From Dromaius novaehollandiae (taxonomy: Eukaryota; Chordata; Aves; Casuariiformes; Dromaiidae), in contig NC_088099.1 in the NCBI RefSeq assembly GCF_036370855.1, positions 146,771,017-146,835,016 on the forward strand: a stretch of DNA of 64,000 nt, in the 5' to 3' direction. Of this stretch, positions 25,904 to 38,845 are shown piece by piece; positions within the stretch are counted from its first letter, which is position 1, and each line of letters opens with the position of its first letter. Below the pieces are notes generated by a model, which was not told the origin of the DNA, did not search any database, and saw only the letters and a program-made list of their open reading frames with translations. The translations under genes were made by a program, and so were the position numbers.

Positions 25904-26237
25904 ATGACCCTCAACAACGTTACCATGCGTCGCACCAACAACAGTGGCCTGCAGCAGCAGCAGCAGCGATGGAGCATCCCTGCCGATGGAAAGCATCTGC
26001 TGGTCCAGAAGGACTCCAACGAATACAACGCGCAGAAGCGATACACCATCAATCCTGACGATTACTACAGAAGAAGCTGGTCCTCAGAGTCATCCGACTC
26101 CGTCATCTCCTCCGAGTCCGGCAGCAATTGCTACCGGGTGGTGCTGATCGGGGAGCTTGGCGTGGGCAAGTCGTCGCTGGCCAACATCTTTGCAGGGGTA
26201 CATGACAGCATCGACAGCGACTGTGAGGTGCTGGGAG
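25904..26237 (+). CDS. GEM: GEM coding exon 2 (start codon, N-terminal extension, P-loop)
   Basis: The acceptor TAG is at 25892-25894, then nine leader bases and the ATG. The exon encodes residues 1-111 plus the first base of codon 112. The donor is GGAG|GTAGGT at 26237/26238. It carries the glutamine run (a short CAG repeat at about 25953-25967), the serine-rich segment SWSSESSDSVISSESGS that aligns with the phosphorylatable region of mammalian GEM, and the G1 P-loop. Confidence 0.97.
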
Positions 26238-29200
26238 GTAGGTCATGATGGCCTGGGGTGCTTGGGTGAGCAGCCCTCTCAGTAGTAACTGGCATTAAGG
26301 CACAGAAGATTAGCAAAGCTGTTTCATCTGAAACTGAGGTAACCAACACTTAGGTCTGATCATCAAAATTGATTCCAACACATCTATCTCTCTGAAGAAA
26401 ACAAGCAAACGAAATAGGATACAAGCACTAAGGTCCTCACTGAAGAGGAGCTAAAGCCTCTGAAAGAGAACAATATAGATTCTCATGCTATTTCATTTTA
26501 AAATACCTGTTGGAAGCTGCTATGTTCCTGCCTGTGCCTGTGTTACAGGGGAGGCTAGTTCAGCTCTCACACAGGTCCCAGATATGTGTCGCCACTGGCT
26601 CCACAGGGTTAATTCCTACTTTCTGTGGAGGAGAGAAGAAAAAATAAAACCTGAACGGTGACTTGTTTTACTAGAATGTAATTCCTAAAAATAATATATA
26701 ACGAAAAATACTCCTCCGGCAGCCCAGTCCTTTGATCACCTCCAAAATATTTGCCGTTAGAAGTCATGTGTAAATATATTGCCTCAGTATAGGCTGTTTG
26801 GAGTTTGAGTATAATATGTCTCCTCCTCATTTCATGTTACTTGCGCAGCATGGCTTCCCCCAAGGGAAACACAGATAAAGACACTTCAGCAGCGTAAGGA
26901 AATTCTTATTGCCAGACTGTGGGAAAAGGCATAAGCAGTAGGGTTTTCTCTGACACTTACCTCTTGCTATTCTCCTGCATTTTTGGTTAGGGTTGTGAAA
27001 TTTTGTTTGCAATTTGAAATTTTCAATGCAGGAGGTGAAGCTGTGCACCAACCTGTGAGGCATATGAGATATTGCTGTGAAGGGTTGTGCTGTGACAGAA
27101 ATCTCTTGTGGCTCTAGGGACACATGCTGTCACCTTTGGAGGACATGCATTGGAGGCTCATTTTGCTAGTTGATACACACAATTTTCCTTTTCCCCAGCA
27201 TAACGCTTCTGCCTCCTGCCTGTTCCCCTTGTAGGACGGCACCAGTGCTGGCACGCAGAGTTTGGGGGCTTCTGCTCCAGCCGTCAGTGGAGCACAAGCA
27301 GGGAAGCTTTTTGTGTCTATGCCTCTCCAGTTACGAGAGGTATAACCCCGGGTTTAACAGAACCCAGGATTAGGAAGGTAGAACCCACATTTTCTTTGCA
27401 AGTTTTCACAAACCAAGGGCAGAAATCTTGGTGCCTTTGGGGAATTTGAAGTTGCTGCAGTGCAGTGACTCTAAGCCGGTTATTCAGGCATGCTCTGCCT
27501 TCAGCTTCTACTGACTTTTCCCGTAATCCCACCAGCTGCCCTTCAATCCGGAATACGTCTGATAAAAAGTTTCCTGGTGCTACACCAGTGAACTAGGTTA
27601 GACCCCTTGGGCAATCAGTCAGAAGATGCAGCCAATTTGCTTTACACACCATTGTCAGCTGGTTTCCTTCTCCTCCATAAGAAGCTGTGTGGTTTCTTTT
27701 TTGATTTGCACTCTTAGCAATACTGCTTGGAGCATAGTCATGTCATATCTTCATGGCCAGGTCTGCTGAGGTATCAGAAAACTTGCTGTTGTAATATTTC
27801 TCAGCATTGTCAGCTTTGAAATAAGCATGAGATGAACTAATTGCTCACTTTCACTGTGTTTTATACCCTATGGAAGTTCCTTAGGATTGATCAGGGTACA
27901 AATGAGTGCTGAATATGCCCGTTTTGGGCATAGCATTTTCCAGAGGTGTGCTTGGATGTTTGCAGCCTCCCCAAGTATAACAGAGACTAGAGAAGTAGTC
28001 CTCTAAATGCTGTCCTGTAGGGCATATGGCGCTCGTTCCTATGCAGCTGCTCGGTCAGTTGAAGAAACTGTTCTCCAAACTCTAGCTTGCAAACTGGAAA
28101 TCTTATTGCAAGAGGTGACAGTTTCACAATAGCCAGTTCACAGAGCAAATATAGCTGCTGTTATGGACTGCTTTTGCTACTGACTATAGGAATCATCTAA
28201 CTCATAAACACAAATGCCATGCCATTGGGCCTACAAGGGGAACTCCTCCTCTTGATTAGCTTTGTCTTTTTAATATCTCCATTTTAAGTTGTGCCAGCCC
28301 TGTACTCTTGTTTACAAAGTTTCTCAATATGCAGCAGCTGATTTTATTTTAAATCTTAAATATTCTTGGCTCATGCTTTTTCATGGATGCAGACTCCTGG
28401 CTTCTAAGAAAGATAGTGATTACAGTTTGGGGGAAAGCTAACTCCGGCAAAGCCCAGCAGACATTTTATGAGGCAAGAGCTAAGACACAGCCCTATCTGC
28501 ACACATGGCTGGGGCAGCTCCTTCAACAGTGCACTGAAAGAAGTTGCACGCCCAAAACCTGGCATTTTTCCCTGATGAGCAGCCCGAGACTAGAGACGGG
28601 CCTAAACCCCATAGTACTCCTCCAAATGTCCCCAGATTTGGGGGAAAGAAGGGAGATTTAGAGCTTGAAACAGGAGCTACACTGAGATTTCACATCAAGG
28701 ATTGATCTTCACTGTTGGTGGGAACAAATCCCCCAGGTCTAAGCAGCATCTAGTCACATGGAGTTTATAATCTAAATACGAATTTTTGCAGCCTCAGTAC
28801 AAAATAATTGAACTTTTGCAGTTTGTTGACTCCTTTGCTTTTTCACATCAAAGGTAATGTCAGAAACTGTGAGATGGGACACAAATCTCAGCGTCTCTAA
28901 AACTCAGCAGCCCTTGTCTGGCAAAGCCCTGTCCTCATTGCTGGGTAGGCTGTTAGCTGTATTGCTCTCAGCAGCAGTGACTGCTCACTCGTGAACTGTC
29001 CCTGCTAAAGCGAAAGCAAATATTTTCCATTACTCAGCCTCGCTGGACTCTGCTGCTCCCATGGGGCAAATGTTCAGCCTTTGGTTATTTCTTCCACGGG
29101 TTCTATTTTCTCTCTCCCACATAAGATAAAGAGAATATCAGCCAAAATAATGAACATTTTGTTTCATGATCTTTTGGTCTCGTTCATATATCATGGAAAG

Positions 29201-32200
29201 TAAGACAACCAGCAACAAACAGAGGGCAGGTTCAGTGCTGACAGAAATGAGGAAAGAACTGAATGTGAGCCAGCATAAAATCTGGCTCACTAGCTTGAAC
29301 CATGAACAGATTATATGTATTCAGCTATTTGTTTTTTGTAATGTACATGATGCCGCAAAATAATATATAATAACATTTCTGATTTTCCTTCCAGAAGACA
29401 CATATGAAAGAACCCTGATGGTGGATGGTGAAAGTGCAACCATTATACTGCTCGACATGTGGGATAATAAGGTACTTTTATTTGTTCTGGTCAAATGCTA
29501 AAAGAAAAGTGCTTATGCAAGTGTGCTAACATCAAAAATAGGTATCTTTGGGGAAAGAAAGCAGCTGCTTTGCATACTTCAAAATCAGGGAAAATATTGG
29601 ATTAGTCAACCTCAGCCCCCAACCAAACCAAGCATGCCTAAGGGCTCTGCAGTGTGAGCTTGAGAAGAGCAAGGAAATTTATTTGCCGCCTTTACTTTTT
29701 TAATGATAAAACAAAACATGCAAGCCATGTTCCAGAACCACATTCATTCCAGTCTAAAGCCAACACAATGAATTCTTTGGGGCAACTTTTGGCCTCCTTT
29801 GTGGTGATGTATTCATATCATCACCACATTGGAATTGCTTTTAGTATAGCTATGATTCAAACCACACTCAGTGTAGTTACACCAAGAGTGAGTTTGGATT
29901 CTGTAGTGTTATATTTTCTAAGGAAAATCCTTTCTGTGCTTAACGATGGCTGACCCTTTCATTTGAACAGCGCGAAGGAGAATGGATTCGAGACCATTGC
30001 ATGCAAGTGGGAGATGCATACTTGATTGTCTACTCCATCACAGACCGAGCAAGCTTTGAGAAGGCCTCTGAACTCAGAATACAGCTCCGCAGGGCACGCC
30101 AGAAAGAAGATATCCCCATTATTTTGGTTGGCAACAAAAGTGACCTTGTCAGGTGCCGTGAAGTTTCAGTGGCAGGTAAGGAAAACAATGAGGACGAAAA
30201 CTAGGTAGGCTTTAAGAGTCATGTAAAGCCTTTGAACAAACCCCCGAGCTCTGGCTGAGGGAGTACACTGTGATCAGGACTGGGCAATAGAAGAGCAATA
30301 AAAGAGCAGAGGACTGGGACAGTGGACAGAAGATTGGAAAGGACCTGCCCGGTCCCTAAGCCACCCCTGGTGGTGCAATTACCATGTGAGAGAATCCCTT
30401 TCCTAAATTTGAGTTCCATCATAAAAGCAGCTTGAACTTCTTCCCCTGCGCCTCCTCATGGAAGATCACTGCTGCATGCAACTGCTCTGGAGGCTGGAAA
30501 CCCTTTGAATTTCTGATACATATTTATGCACAATCAGTTTAGGGCCCTTTATTCTGCTGCCAAAGATAATCTCTTAGTTTAACTAGTTCTCTTTCCTCTC
30601 TGGCATTTAACTTCCTGATGAATTTACATTCCCTCCCACTCTTTATTTTACTATTCTAACAGCTCCCAGCTCTTTGAAATGGAAAGTGGTACAAACATCC
30701 TCCCACCGGTGTCAGGGACATTAAGTCCCTTTGGCTCAGTCTGGTGCTACATAGCCCTGCTCACGTAGGACTGGAAGCAGCCTACCTGCATTAAACTAGC
30801 CCCTAAACCCTGACTGTCAGCCAAACAAGGCAGGGTGGGACAGAGCCTGGTTAACGCCTGGGTCAGTCGGCACCTGCAGGTTAGATAAGGCCATAGCCTC
30901 TGCTCTGCTCTAGTTTGTCTTGCTTGAAACAGGACACGCGGGGACTGGGCAGCCTTTCAGGAGAGCTCTCCCTGGTGCCTTGCTTTGGGGTGCTAAAACA
31001 GCCCTCTCTCTGCTGCCTACAAATGAATGAACAGCCCACGTTGCTCTCCCAAACCTCTGGGAGTCCCGATCGCACAGGCAGGAACAGAGGGACTGCTGGG
31101 AAAGCTGCTGCTCCCTGTGAGGGTCTGCAGTTGGTAAAATCTCTCCTTGAGCCTTCCTTGAGGCTTAGGTGACGTCATACAACACACAGCAAGGCATTAA
31201 ATTATCTTATCTGAGCCAGAACCCATCAGAAACATGGCCCGGCATTTTCTCCTTCCTGCAGCTGTTCTCCTCTTCCGTTTCCTGACCGATCTAGACGTTT
31301 TTCCCCTGGGGATGTGCATAGCTCCTCTGGCCTCTGTCACAGTTGCCCAAAATGAAGAGTTTGAACTGAGGCAGCTTAGTAGTAGTCCAGAAATTCCTAT
31401 TTTCCTCTGATTTCTCTATGGCCTAGCTGAAAAATGTAGTTTCTTTTACGAGACAGCAGATACATTCATGTTATTGTCATCCAGAAGACTGTTGAGTTTA
31501 TGTTCAAATAATTAAGGATAAGAGCAAAGATTTCATATTGACCCCTGAAGTTATGGGCATAGTTCTGCATTTACGTAGGGATTTTGCATGTGTCTGTTCA
31601 CACCAAAATTGTTACTGTCCAAAGACTCTTTTTTATATGTATGACCTGTAGAGGAGGATTGGGCCTTGCCTGCTATGGTAAAAAGAGCTGTGCATGCTTA
31701 TGGAGGGCACTGTCATCACCTTGTAGTATGACTTGAGGGAGTGTGCAGGTGAGAAGATGACTAGGTGGTTTTGAGTCACTGTCGACCTCTCGGCCACCGA
31801 TGTCTCAGTGCGAGTCAGCCTCAGCTCCCCACACAGCTGGCAGCGAAAACTGGGCTTTTCCAGGAGATTCACTCCCCCTCGCTGTGCGGGGAGTCTGACA
31901 CAGGCCAGATGAATCATGGGCTAGAAGGCGGCCTAAGGTGATTAAAGACTTATCCATGCCTATATTAGGCTAGAGGAATTCCCCTGCTGGAGCTGGCTCC
32001 CTGCACAGGGCAGCCCGCAGCGAGTTTGCTCCCCCTGCCTCGCTCATGCCACCTCCTGACGTGTCCGCCTTGCAATCTTGCAGAGGGCCGAGCATGCGCC
32101 GTCGTCTTTGACTGCAAATTCATCGAGACCTCGGCAGCCGTGCAGCACAACGTGAAAGAGCTGTTTGAAGGCATCGTGCGACAAGTTCGACTCCGGAGGG

Positions 32201-32361
32201 ACAGCAAGGAGAAGAATGAGAAGCGGCTGGCTTACCAGAAACGAAGGGAGAGCATCCCCAAGAAAGCCAGGCGGTTCTGGGGCAAAATAGTTGCCAAGAA
32301 CAACAAGAATATGGCCTTCAAACTCAAGTCCAAATCTTGCCATGATCTATCAGTACTTTAA
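25904..32361 (+). CDS. GEM: GTP-binding protein GEM (RGK family), spliced from four coding exons
   Basis: The coding join is 25904-26237, 29395-29471, 29971-30175 and 32084-32361: 894 bases and 297 residues, against 296 in human GEM. GEM is a Ras-related RGK GTPase that binds calcium-channel beta subunits, inhibits high-voltage-activated calcium channels and restrains Rho kinase signalling at membrane and cytoskeleton. Visible motifs are an N-terminal extension with RRSWSS and five consecutive glutamines, the P-loop GELGVGKS (residues 83-90), the RGK-type G3 segment DMWDN (132-136), NKSD (192-195) and ETSA (220-223). A basic calmodulin/14-3-3-type tail with RRFWGKIV (268-275) precedes the RGK ending KSKSCHDLSVL. 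As in the family, the normal DxxG of G3 is absent and there is no CAAX box. The start is chosen because MTLNNVTMR matches mammalian GEM. Odd points are aspartate for the usual glutamate in DMWE, and leucine in the P-loop where human has glutamine. RRAD, REM1 and REM2 fit less well. Confidence 0.97.
26238..29394 (+). other. GEM intron 2
   Basis: Runs from GTAGGT to TTCCTTCCAG. It is 3157 bases of mostly unique sequence. Frames inside (for example 28383-28661 and 26827-27123) have no recognisable protein pattern. No repeat or RNA gene is identified. Confidence 0.85.
29395..29471 (+). CDS. GEM: GEM coding exon 3 (switch region, G3 motif)
   Basis: A 77-base exon between CCAG at 29391-29394 and AAG|GTACTT at 29471/29472. 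It completes codon 112 (Glu) and encodes DTYERTLMVDGESATIILL followed by DMWDNK, ending in phase 0. The peptide matches mammalian GEM except for the glutamate-to-aspartate change in DMWEN. The exon is too short to appear as a separate long open frame, but splice phase and homology make it secure. Confidence 0.96.
29472..29970 (+). other. GEM intron 3
   Basis: 499 bases, GTACTT to GAACAG. No feature of its own is seen. A 99-codon frame at 29654-29953 lies entirely within the intron and is not credible. Confidence 0.9.
29971..30175 (+). CDS. GEM: GEM coding exon 4 (G-domain core, NKSD)
   Basis: The acceptor AACAG ends at 29970 and the donor is GGCAG|GTAAGG at 30175/30176. Its 205 bases encode residues 138-205 and one base of 206. 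The peptide includes HCMQVGDAYLIVYSITDR and the guanine-specificity motif NKSD. It begins with REGEWIRDH where human has GENEWLHDH, so the first residues after the junction are the most diverged part of the G domain. Confidence 0.97.
30176..32083 (+). other. GEM intron 4
   Basis: 1908 bases, GTAAGG to TCTTGCAG. It has moderately GC-rich parts near 30830-31150. I see no gene, repeat or RNA feature in it. Confidence 0.88.
32084..32361 (+). CDS. GEM: GEM coding exon 5 (G5 motif, basic C-terminus, stop)
   Basis: The acceptor TTGCAG ends at 32083. The exon completes Glu206 and encodes GRACAVVFDCKFIETSAAV, a long charged helix and the basic tail, with stop TAA at 32359-32361. The tail RRFWGKIVAKNNKNMAF is the calmodulin-binding segment in mammalian GEM, with its tryptophan retained. 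The ending SKSCHDLSVL is the RGK C-terminal signature. Confidence 0.97.
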
Positions 32362-33320
32362 GAACGCTGGACTCTGCCAGAGTTTGTGGCATTACGTGGA
32401 CATTATCTATGTTGTGGGAAATAATCAATCTATATTAGATTGGGCTATAAAAATGACTTAGATTCACAGTTATGATTGTGATGAAATGTGCTGGCATAGG
32501 AACAGCACAGTGCATGGAAGTATCTCTCTTTCTCTTTTGTTGGTAGTTTTAAAAGAAAAGTATAGACCAGAATGACCCAAAGTTATGCTGGGAAGTGTTC
32601 TGGAAAGTACCTTTTTTTTTTTTTTTTTCTTCTCCTGTCACCTTTGGATAATAGCATAAGAATCTCAAACCATCATGACTTGGGAAGTGAATACTACACT
32701 CTTTCTCATTATATTATGTTTTGGAAAACTGTGTAAAGAAGTGAGGAACTGACTGGGGATTGGTTCTTTGCCAGTTGGCTGGTCAGGCTTAAGCACCCAC
32801 ACCTGAAAACTCTGCATTTTTGTAAAATAGCCACCAAGACACTCTTTTTTTATTATTTTTTTTTTATTTTAAGGATTGGTTTCCATGAGTTTACACATCT
32901 TATACTTTGAATATATTTAAAGGAAAAATCCTATAATCGAACAAATTTTCCTCTCATATTTTCATACTATGGGGACTGTTTAAAAATCAGAGTAAAAAAT
33001 AAAATCAAAGTGCAAACTGTATCAAAGTGCATCAAGTGCAAGATGCCAAACCTTTAAAAATCACCTGAGCTTTTATAAGAAACCACATGGACTTCTTGTA
33101 TCCAGCCTTGGCCTTTGTCTATGCCAGAGCTATGCTGTATTTATTGTTGTGCATAATAACAAGCATTTTAATGTTGAGGGGAAATGTATTTATTACCAAG
33201 TTTCTTAAAAGAATAATGTTAATTTTATTACTGTTTTCTATCTAATATCTTTTTTCAGATTATGCAAGTTTTTACTTACATGCCTTGTAATAAAATAAAT
33301 AAAATATATGACTGCCTTTG
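32362..33320 (+). other. GEM 3' UTR
   Basis: AT-rich sequence from the stop codon to just beyond the clustered poly(A) signals; the end point is estimated. It contains a 17-T tract at 32612-32628, a second T-rich tract near 32845-32872, and AU-rich elements of the UAUUUAU type at about 33138 and 33187. Those are typical of short-lived early-response mRNAs and fit the known inducible behaviour of GEM. Confidence 0.7.
33289..33303 (+). terminator. GEM polyadenylation signals (overlapping AATAAA)
   Basis: Three AATAAA hexamers occur at 33289-33294, 33294-33299 and 33298-33303, followed by a TG-containing stretch (tatatgactgcctttgag) suited to a downstream element. They are the first clustered signals after the stop codon. 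Confidence 0.75.
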
Positions 33321-36300
33321 AGCCTCAGCAGGAAATCCCTAAGAATTTTTTTAAGTTGAGACAATATTTTGAGTGCTTGGGAAGATTGCTACATGACAAG
33401 TGCAGTGAGGATTCCTTACACGCATCTCTAAACACAGATTACTTAGCAACCTAGAATCACAAAGCAAGAATCACCAGCATTCTCAGTGTTATTAATGCAC
33501 AGTATCCCCTGTGAGCAAATGGGGTTGTGATGACAGAGATAAAAACAATTCATTCTTAAATAAGGTATTTGGCCCTAAGCCTGAAAACACTTTAGAAATG
33601 AAGATAATTATCCTTACCTCCATTTTAGAGACAAGACATTGTTCTGCGTTCAAGGACAGAAAGCATTTAATTGACATGGCCTCTAGGCAGGCTGTGCTCT
33701 AATCCTCAATTAGTGTTGGAAATTATTTTACTAGCATGATCTTCATTCTAGACTACACTGGCTTTTGTGAGTGCACCTCCAAGTTCAAGGCAGATGTTCA
33801 GTTATACCATTTTGCCAACAGATAGCTCAGAAAAGCTAAATGGCCAGCCTGATACCTCATCCTCCTTGCTGATGAACGCAAAAACATGAGGCACTATAAA
33901 ATGAGAATTGGGTTCCACCTCTTGGGCTGTGTGACGTTTATCCACCAGATGCTCTGGAAAGGCGTGAACTTGCTGAGTGTCTGCTGAAAACTGCCTTTGC
34001 TAAGCAGATGAAAAAGGGGTAGCTGTTCTCTAGGGGTAAAATATCATATTGCAGTATTCAAGTCTCTCTAGAAGGGAATTCCTGATCTAGAATAAGCTGT
34101 TGGCAAGAACAGAATGTGATATTTTGAACAGCACAAAGACGAGATTCCTGTTGTTATCAGCCTATGCATGTGAAGGATTTTAAAGGGATGTATTTTAGCT
34201 GTCAGCATGCAACATAAGGTCAATCCAGAGGAGTCTACAGAGCAATACGTACTCCAACACCTGATGTCAGAACTTTTTAACTAACATTTCCTCTTTCAAA
34301 GAGAGAGAAAATAGCAAAAATTAAATAGATACTAATTTTCAAATACTTATAGTATAGTTGAGTGCAGGCAGGAAGATTCCGTAGCTTGTTCTGTATTTGT
34401 CAACCTATGGGCCCTACAAGTCTAAACCAAGCAGGCTTTGAAGAAATATAAAATACCCATGTTGATCATATATACTTAATGGGTAAAAGCCATTCATGTT
34501 CACAGCATTGCTGGATGCATAGTTGGTGTCATAAATGGTTGGAGTCACCTAGGTAATTTTCACCCCTTGCTTGTTTCTCTTCCACTCCCTCTCAGAGTAA
34601 CAACATTTCTTTTTAAAACATGTTATTTTTTTTTTTTTTAGGAAAGTCTTTGACTTTTTGGTCTTCTATTTTCTGAGCCTTTAAAACAGTCTTTGTGTTT
34701 TCAAACTTTTCCCTGGAGCAGAGAAATCTAGAATGCATTTTTAAAGGGAAGCAGTGATGGCCATGCAGTAGGCTCCTACCACTGAGCTGCCACCGCTAGC
34801 AGCTCTGGGGTCTGCTTCTGGGGGTGCTCATGGGCCAAGGCTGGTCCTGCTGCTTAGTGTGGCAGCGACCTCAGACCAAAATGCTTTGGAGAACTACATC
34901 CACCTTGTGCATCCAACTCAATCTCACACTGGCCGTCTTGGCCCACCTGCATGCTCCTGGCTCACTGCGAGTTTCCAGGAAGAGTTTCTGAGGGTGGAGG
35001 AAGCTGAGGAAGAACCACTCACAGCAGTACCCCCTCCGAGCAGCTGTCCCTTCAGTTTGCTCAGGCACCATCAGCATGTGCTACTGCCCAACTGCTGTGT
35101 GTGGAGGGAAGCGGTTGGTGCTGAGGATCCACATTGTGCACATTTCAGAGCTTTTTCTGCTTTGGACCAGGTCTGGCCTGGTCCCATGGACCGAATGCCC
35201 GTGTGAGGCTGCAGTCCTGAAGCATACCCTTTAGTTTCATCTGAAAGGGATCCAGGTCATGTGCTGTGAGTCTCCTTCACAGCCCTGATGGGCTGGGCAC
35301 AGAGAAAGGGCCAGGGTTTTATTCTGCAGCTTATGGGATGAATGTGTGTCACCTTTTTAGCTGATCAACACCAGATTATCACATACAGAAATACTCACTA
35401 CTTCTAACAGCTAGTGTACCTGGAATGACTACTTAATACTTAATTATTATGTGGAATATTGACATTTCAAACCCTTAATAGCCAGCCCTCTTTTCATCTC
35501 CTATGGGAGTGTCCAAAACCATGGAATGGATCAATAAGTGATTCTAATCACTGCTCTGACTGTTTATGAAGTCAGGGCTACAATGGCAGATCCTAATGCG
35601 ATAGTTACAATGTCGGCCTCAGAGATCTGGCAGTAACTGTGGAATCGATGAGTCACAGCAGTGCGTGCACCAAGACCAGAACGGCAAAACCCACGGAGTC
35701 CAAATAAAACATAATAAATAGAGCCTAAAAAGAGTCTAAGAATACATGAAATGCCAATTGTAGTGTAATAGCTCTTATAAAAAACTTTTTTTAGAAAGAT
35801 AGATCAGATCAGCAAGAGGCAGTAGGGGGAATGTCCAACTTTAATTAACTTAATCATGACAGATTTACTGCAAGAAAAAAAGTTTACTTATGCTTTAGGA
35901 TAAAACTGCACTATTTCGTTACTTTCCCCTGATAATTTACCTGAAGTACTATTCATTACCTCAGCTATGGCACCATGTGGATCTGGAGAGAGCTACATAT
36001 GTTCATATTTGGGAGAATTATTGATAAGTATAAGAGAGATATACTATGCTTTTAACCCTCACATTGACAAGGCTTTTAACATCCATCCCTTGGAAAGCTT
36101 TAAAGAGCATGGACCAGAGTTAGCTCACTTGGGCTGCTTTGGAGTGTAGATATAAATGGGAGAAAAGGCTTCTGACAGCAGCAGTCCTGGTGATAATAAC
36201 GTGGTTAACCAAAGGCTGCGTCAGTGGAAGAAAGTGGTTGGCCTCCATGCAGTATTATCTCTATGAGCAGCCACACCTCTTCTTTCTGTCTGGGAGGGTT

Positions 36301-38845
36301 TTTTACAGGAAGCTGGAGTGTCCAGGGAAGAGGTGAGAGGGTAAACTGTACTACCAGTGTTTCACCGGTGAGATCCCTGGAGTGATATATTCTTGAATTC
36401 CCAAAAGTGAACTCTGCACTCACATTCCTTGCAACACCTCTGAAGAGTTGTCAAGCTGCACCTATTGTGTAAATCATTCTTGGATCTGACCTACAAACAC
36501 TCTCACCTATGCAGGAGATGGCAGCCAGCAGGCACTGTGCGGCAGGTCCTCCTCTGACTCTCTTTTCTGGACTTACTGGAGACTGTTGCTCAGTTAGGAT
36601 GGCAAGTGCTGCAGGCTGTGCTGGTGTTCCCCACACTGCTGGCATGCACTTAGCAGATGTTGCTTCCAGATGCATAAAAAAGTACTTGATTAGAATTGTT
36701 TCTTTTGCCTACAGTCCCGTGTCAGTTCTAGTTCAGTGGGGAGGCACCAGACAGTCAGGACAGGATAAAATGTGGTTTCTTTGGTGCTTGCCCACATGAA
36801 GGACCAATGCAATTGCAGAGTGTGATGTAAAGCCCAGGCTAGATGTGGTGCCCTGTGTTAAAATTATGCTAAATATCACAGTGCTGGCCATACTCGACCA
36901 GGAGTTTTAATTGTGACAGACTCTGTGGGACATTTATATAACCACCTTTGGGCCTCTAGATGTGGCCTCTTCCAGTTAAAAAAGGGAGTGCAAGTGTGTT
37001 ATGCTCTTAATTAATCACCCTCTGGAAAGGCTCTGGAGAAGCCTTGCTCCTTGTGCAGTTTACAGGAGGGACTGTGGGAGGCTGCCCTGCAGGCGTAAGG
37101 ACACAATGGTAGATGGCTACAGGAACCAGTATGAGTGAGTGCGAGACGTAACACTAGTCTGCATGTAGTTTCCCCATGTGCTCCTTCCTTACGGTGTTGT
37201 CACTCCAGAAATCTCTTATGGACGTTGGGGCAAGCAGGACCTCCTCTTTCAGGGCCCATCCCACACCAAGGCTGGAAATATTTCTGATTTTATTCTCTAA
37301 GATCACATAGGTAAGATGATCAAATCAATGGCTTTTTGCCTAGACATATTGAAATTCAGTGTGCTAATTACTTAAAATTTTAGTTACTTTGCTGCAACAA
37401 GTTGCGTGCTGTCAGAGCAAGGATGATACACCTACATGAGAGCACTGTAGTCTTGTGTAGCTTGCTTTACGACAGCAGCACTGTCTCATCACCGGGCTAA
37501 TTATTTACTAAGAGAATGAGTAGCGTAACACACTTCCTCCAAGACCTGAAACTTGTACCTGAGTAACTTTAAAATCAAGTAATTTTTTTAGTGGCAGTCA
37601 TGTCAATGTACTTATGCCTTCTGGGTTGAACACCATGTTTGTGAAAGTGCTCCTACATCAAGAAAACATGGTATTTCGGAGCACTGCAGGGTGGAGAAAA
37701 CAGAGACTCTGTGAGTGAACTCATAAGCCTCAGGTTAGACACTGTTTGTGCTGACCTGTGATCCCTTCGTACAGCCCAGAGCAGACGATGGGTCCCCTCT
37801 GCTTGCTCTTCCGCCTGGCTGCAGGGCTGGCCCAGGATGCCACATCGTCTGCCCTGGTGACGCCACTCGCCCGCGGCCAGGGCGCTGGGAGGGCGCTGGG
37901 AAAAGGTGAGCGCAGCCACAACCCGCCTGGAGAAGGGACCTCGGCTCAGCTGAGCCTTGCACCCATTCTCGGTGTGATTTTTGCTGAATTGTTTAAATCA
38001 TTTAACTTCCACTGAAGTCAGAAGTGACCTCCCATTAATTTGTACATGGGTGGGGTGTTATTTCTGGGTCTACATTCCCCATGTACAAGGTGGCCTTCAC
38101 TGGAGTGTGCATATTTCTCTGATTCACAATCTTGTTCTGAAGGTGCTCAGAATATATTTCCTCCCTAAATACTGTTAAATCCCAACTGATGCCTAGACAG
38201 ATTTCTTGAGCTTTGCCACCAGGATATTATTTTAGTCACTTTAATTACATTTTTAGTCTTCTAAGCTTTAAGATTTTCCTCCTCACCATGATGAAATCTT
38301 ATTGCATAAATGGCTGCATTTGCTTCTCGTCAACTTGCTCAATTCAGAAGTGAGCTGGAATGATCCCTTCGCACCCATGGCAGCATTTTTGCCACTGTTG
38401 GCACTTGGTAACCATCCCCCTGCCCCCCACCAGGATTTAGCTAAAATCTTTTGGCACCTGGACTCCCACTGGAGTCCTGTGCCGTGGCCGGGACATTGTG
38501 CACAGCTGATGAAGCTCTGGGAATTGAGCTGCCTAGTGTGGCTATGTTCATGCTATCACATCAGTAAATGGGAAAGCACCGTGGCAGAGGAGTGCTGGGC
38601 TCCAGGGCATGTCCCAGGTACCTCACTCCAGGCTGCTGAGAGAGAAAGTGAAACATTTCGGCAAATGAGATGAAAAGCTTGCAGTACATAAGCTTGGGGA
38701 TTACAGAGGTGATGGAATAAACACGTCACCTGCATCCCAGATGAATGTGCTACCCACACAGAAATCCCTCCTCTGATGTTTTTGACAAAAATGGTTCATA
38801 TTCTTTAGTTTATGCATTTCAGACTGCCACTGGAGAATGATCAGA
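33321..38845. other. Intergenic sequence between GEM and CDH17, part 1
   Basis: No exon is supportable. A 13-T run lies near 34628-34640. The 115-codon frame at 34859-35206 and the frames in a GC-rich patch at 37653-37962 have no family resemblance. A perfect 14-bp palindrome, GGCTCAGCTGAGCC, lies at 37943-37956. The CDH17 first non-coding exon has not been located and could lie anywhere from here to 55.9 kb. Confidence 0.55.
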
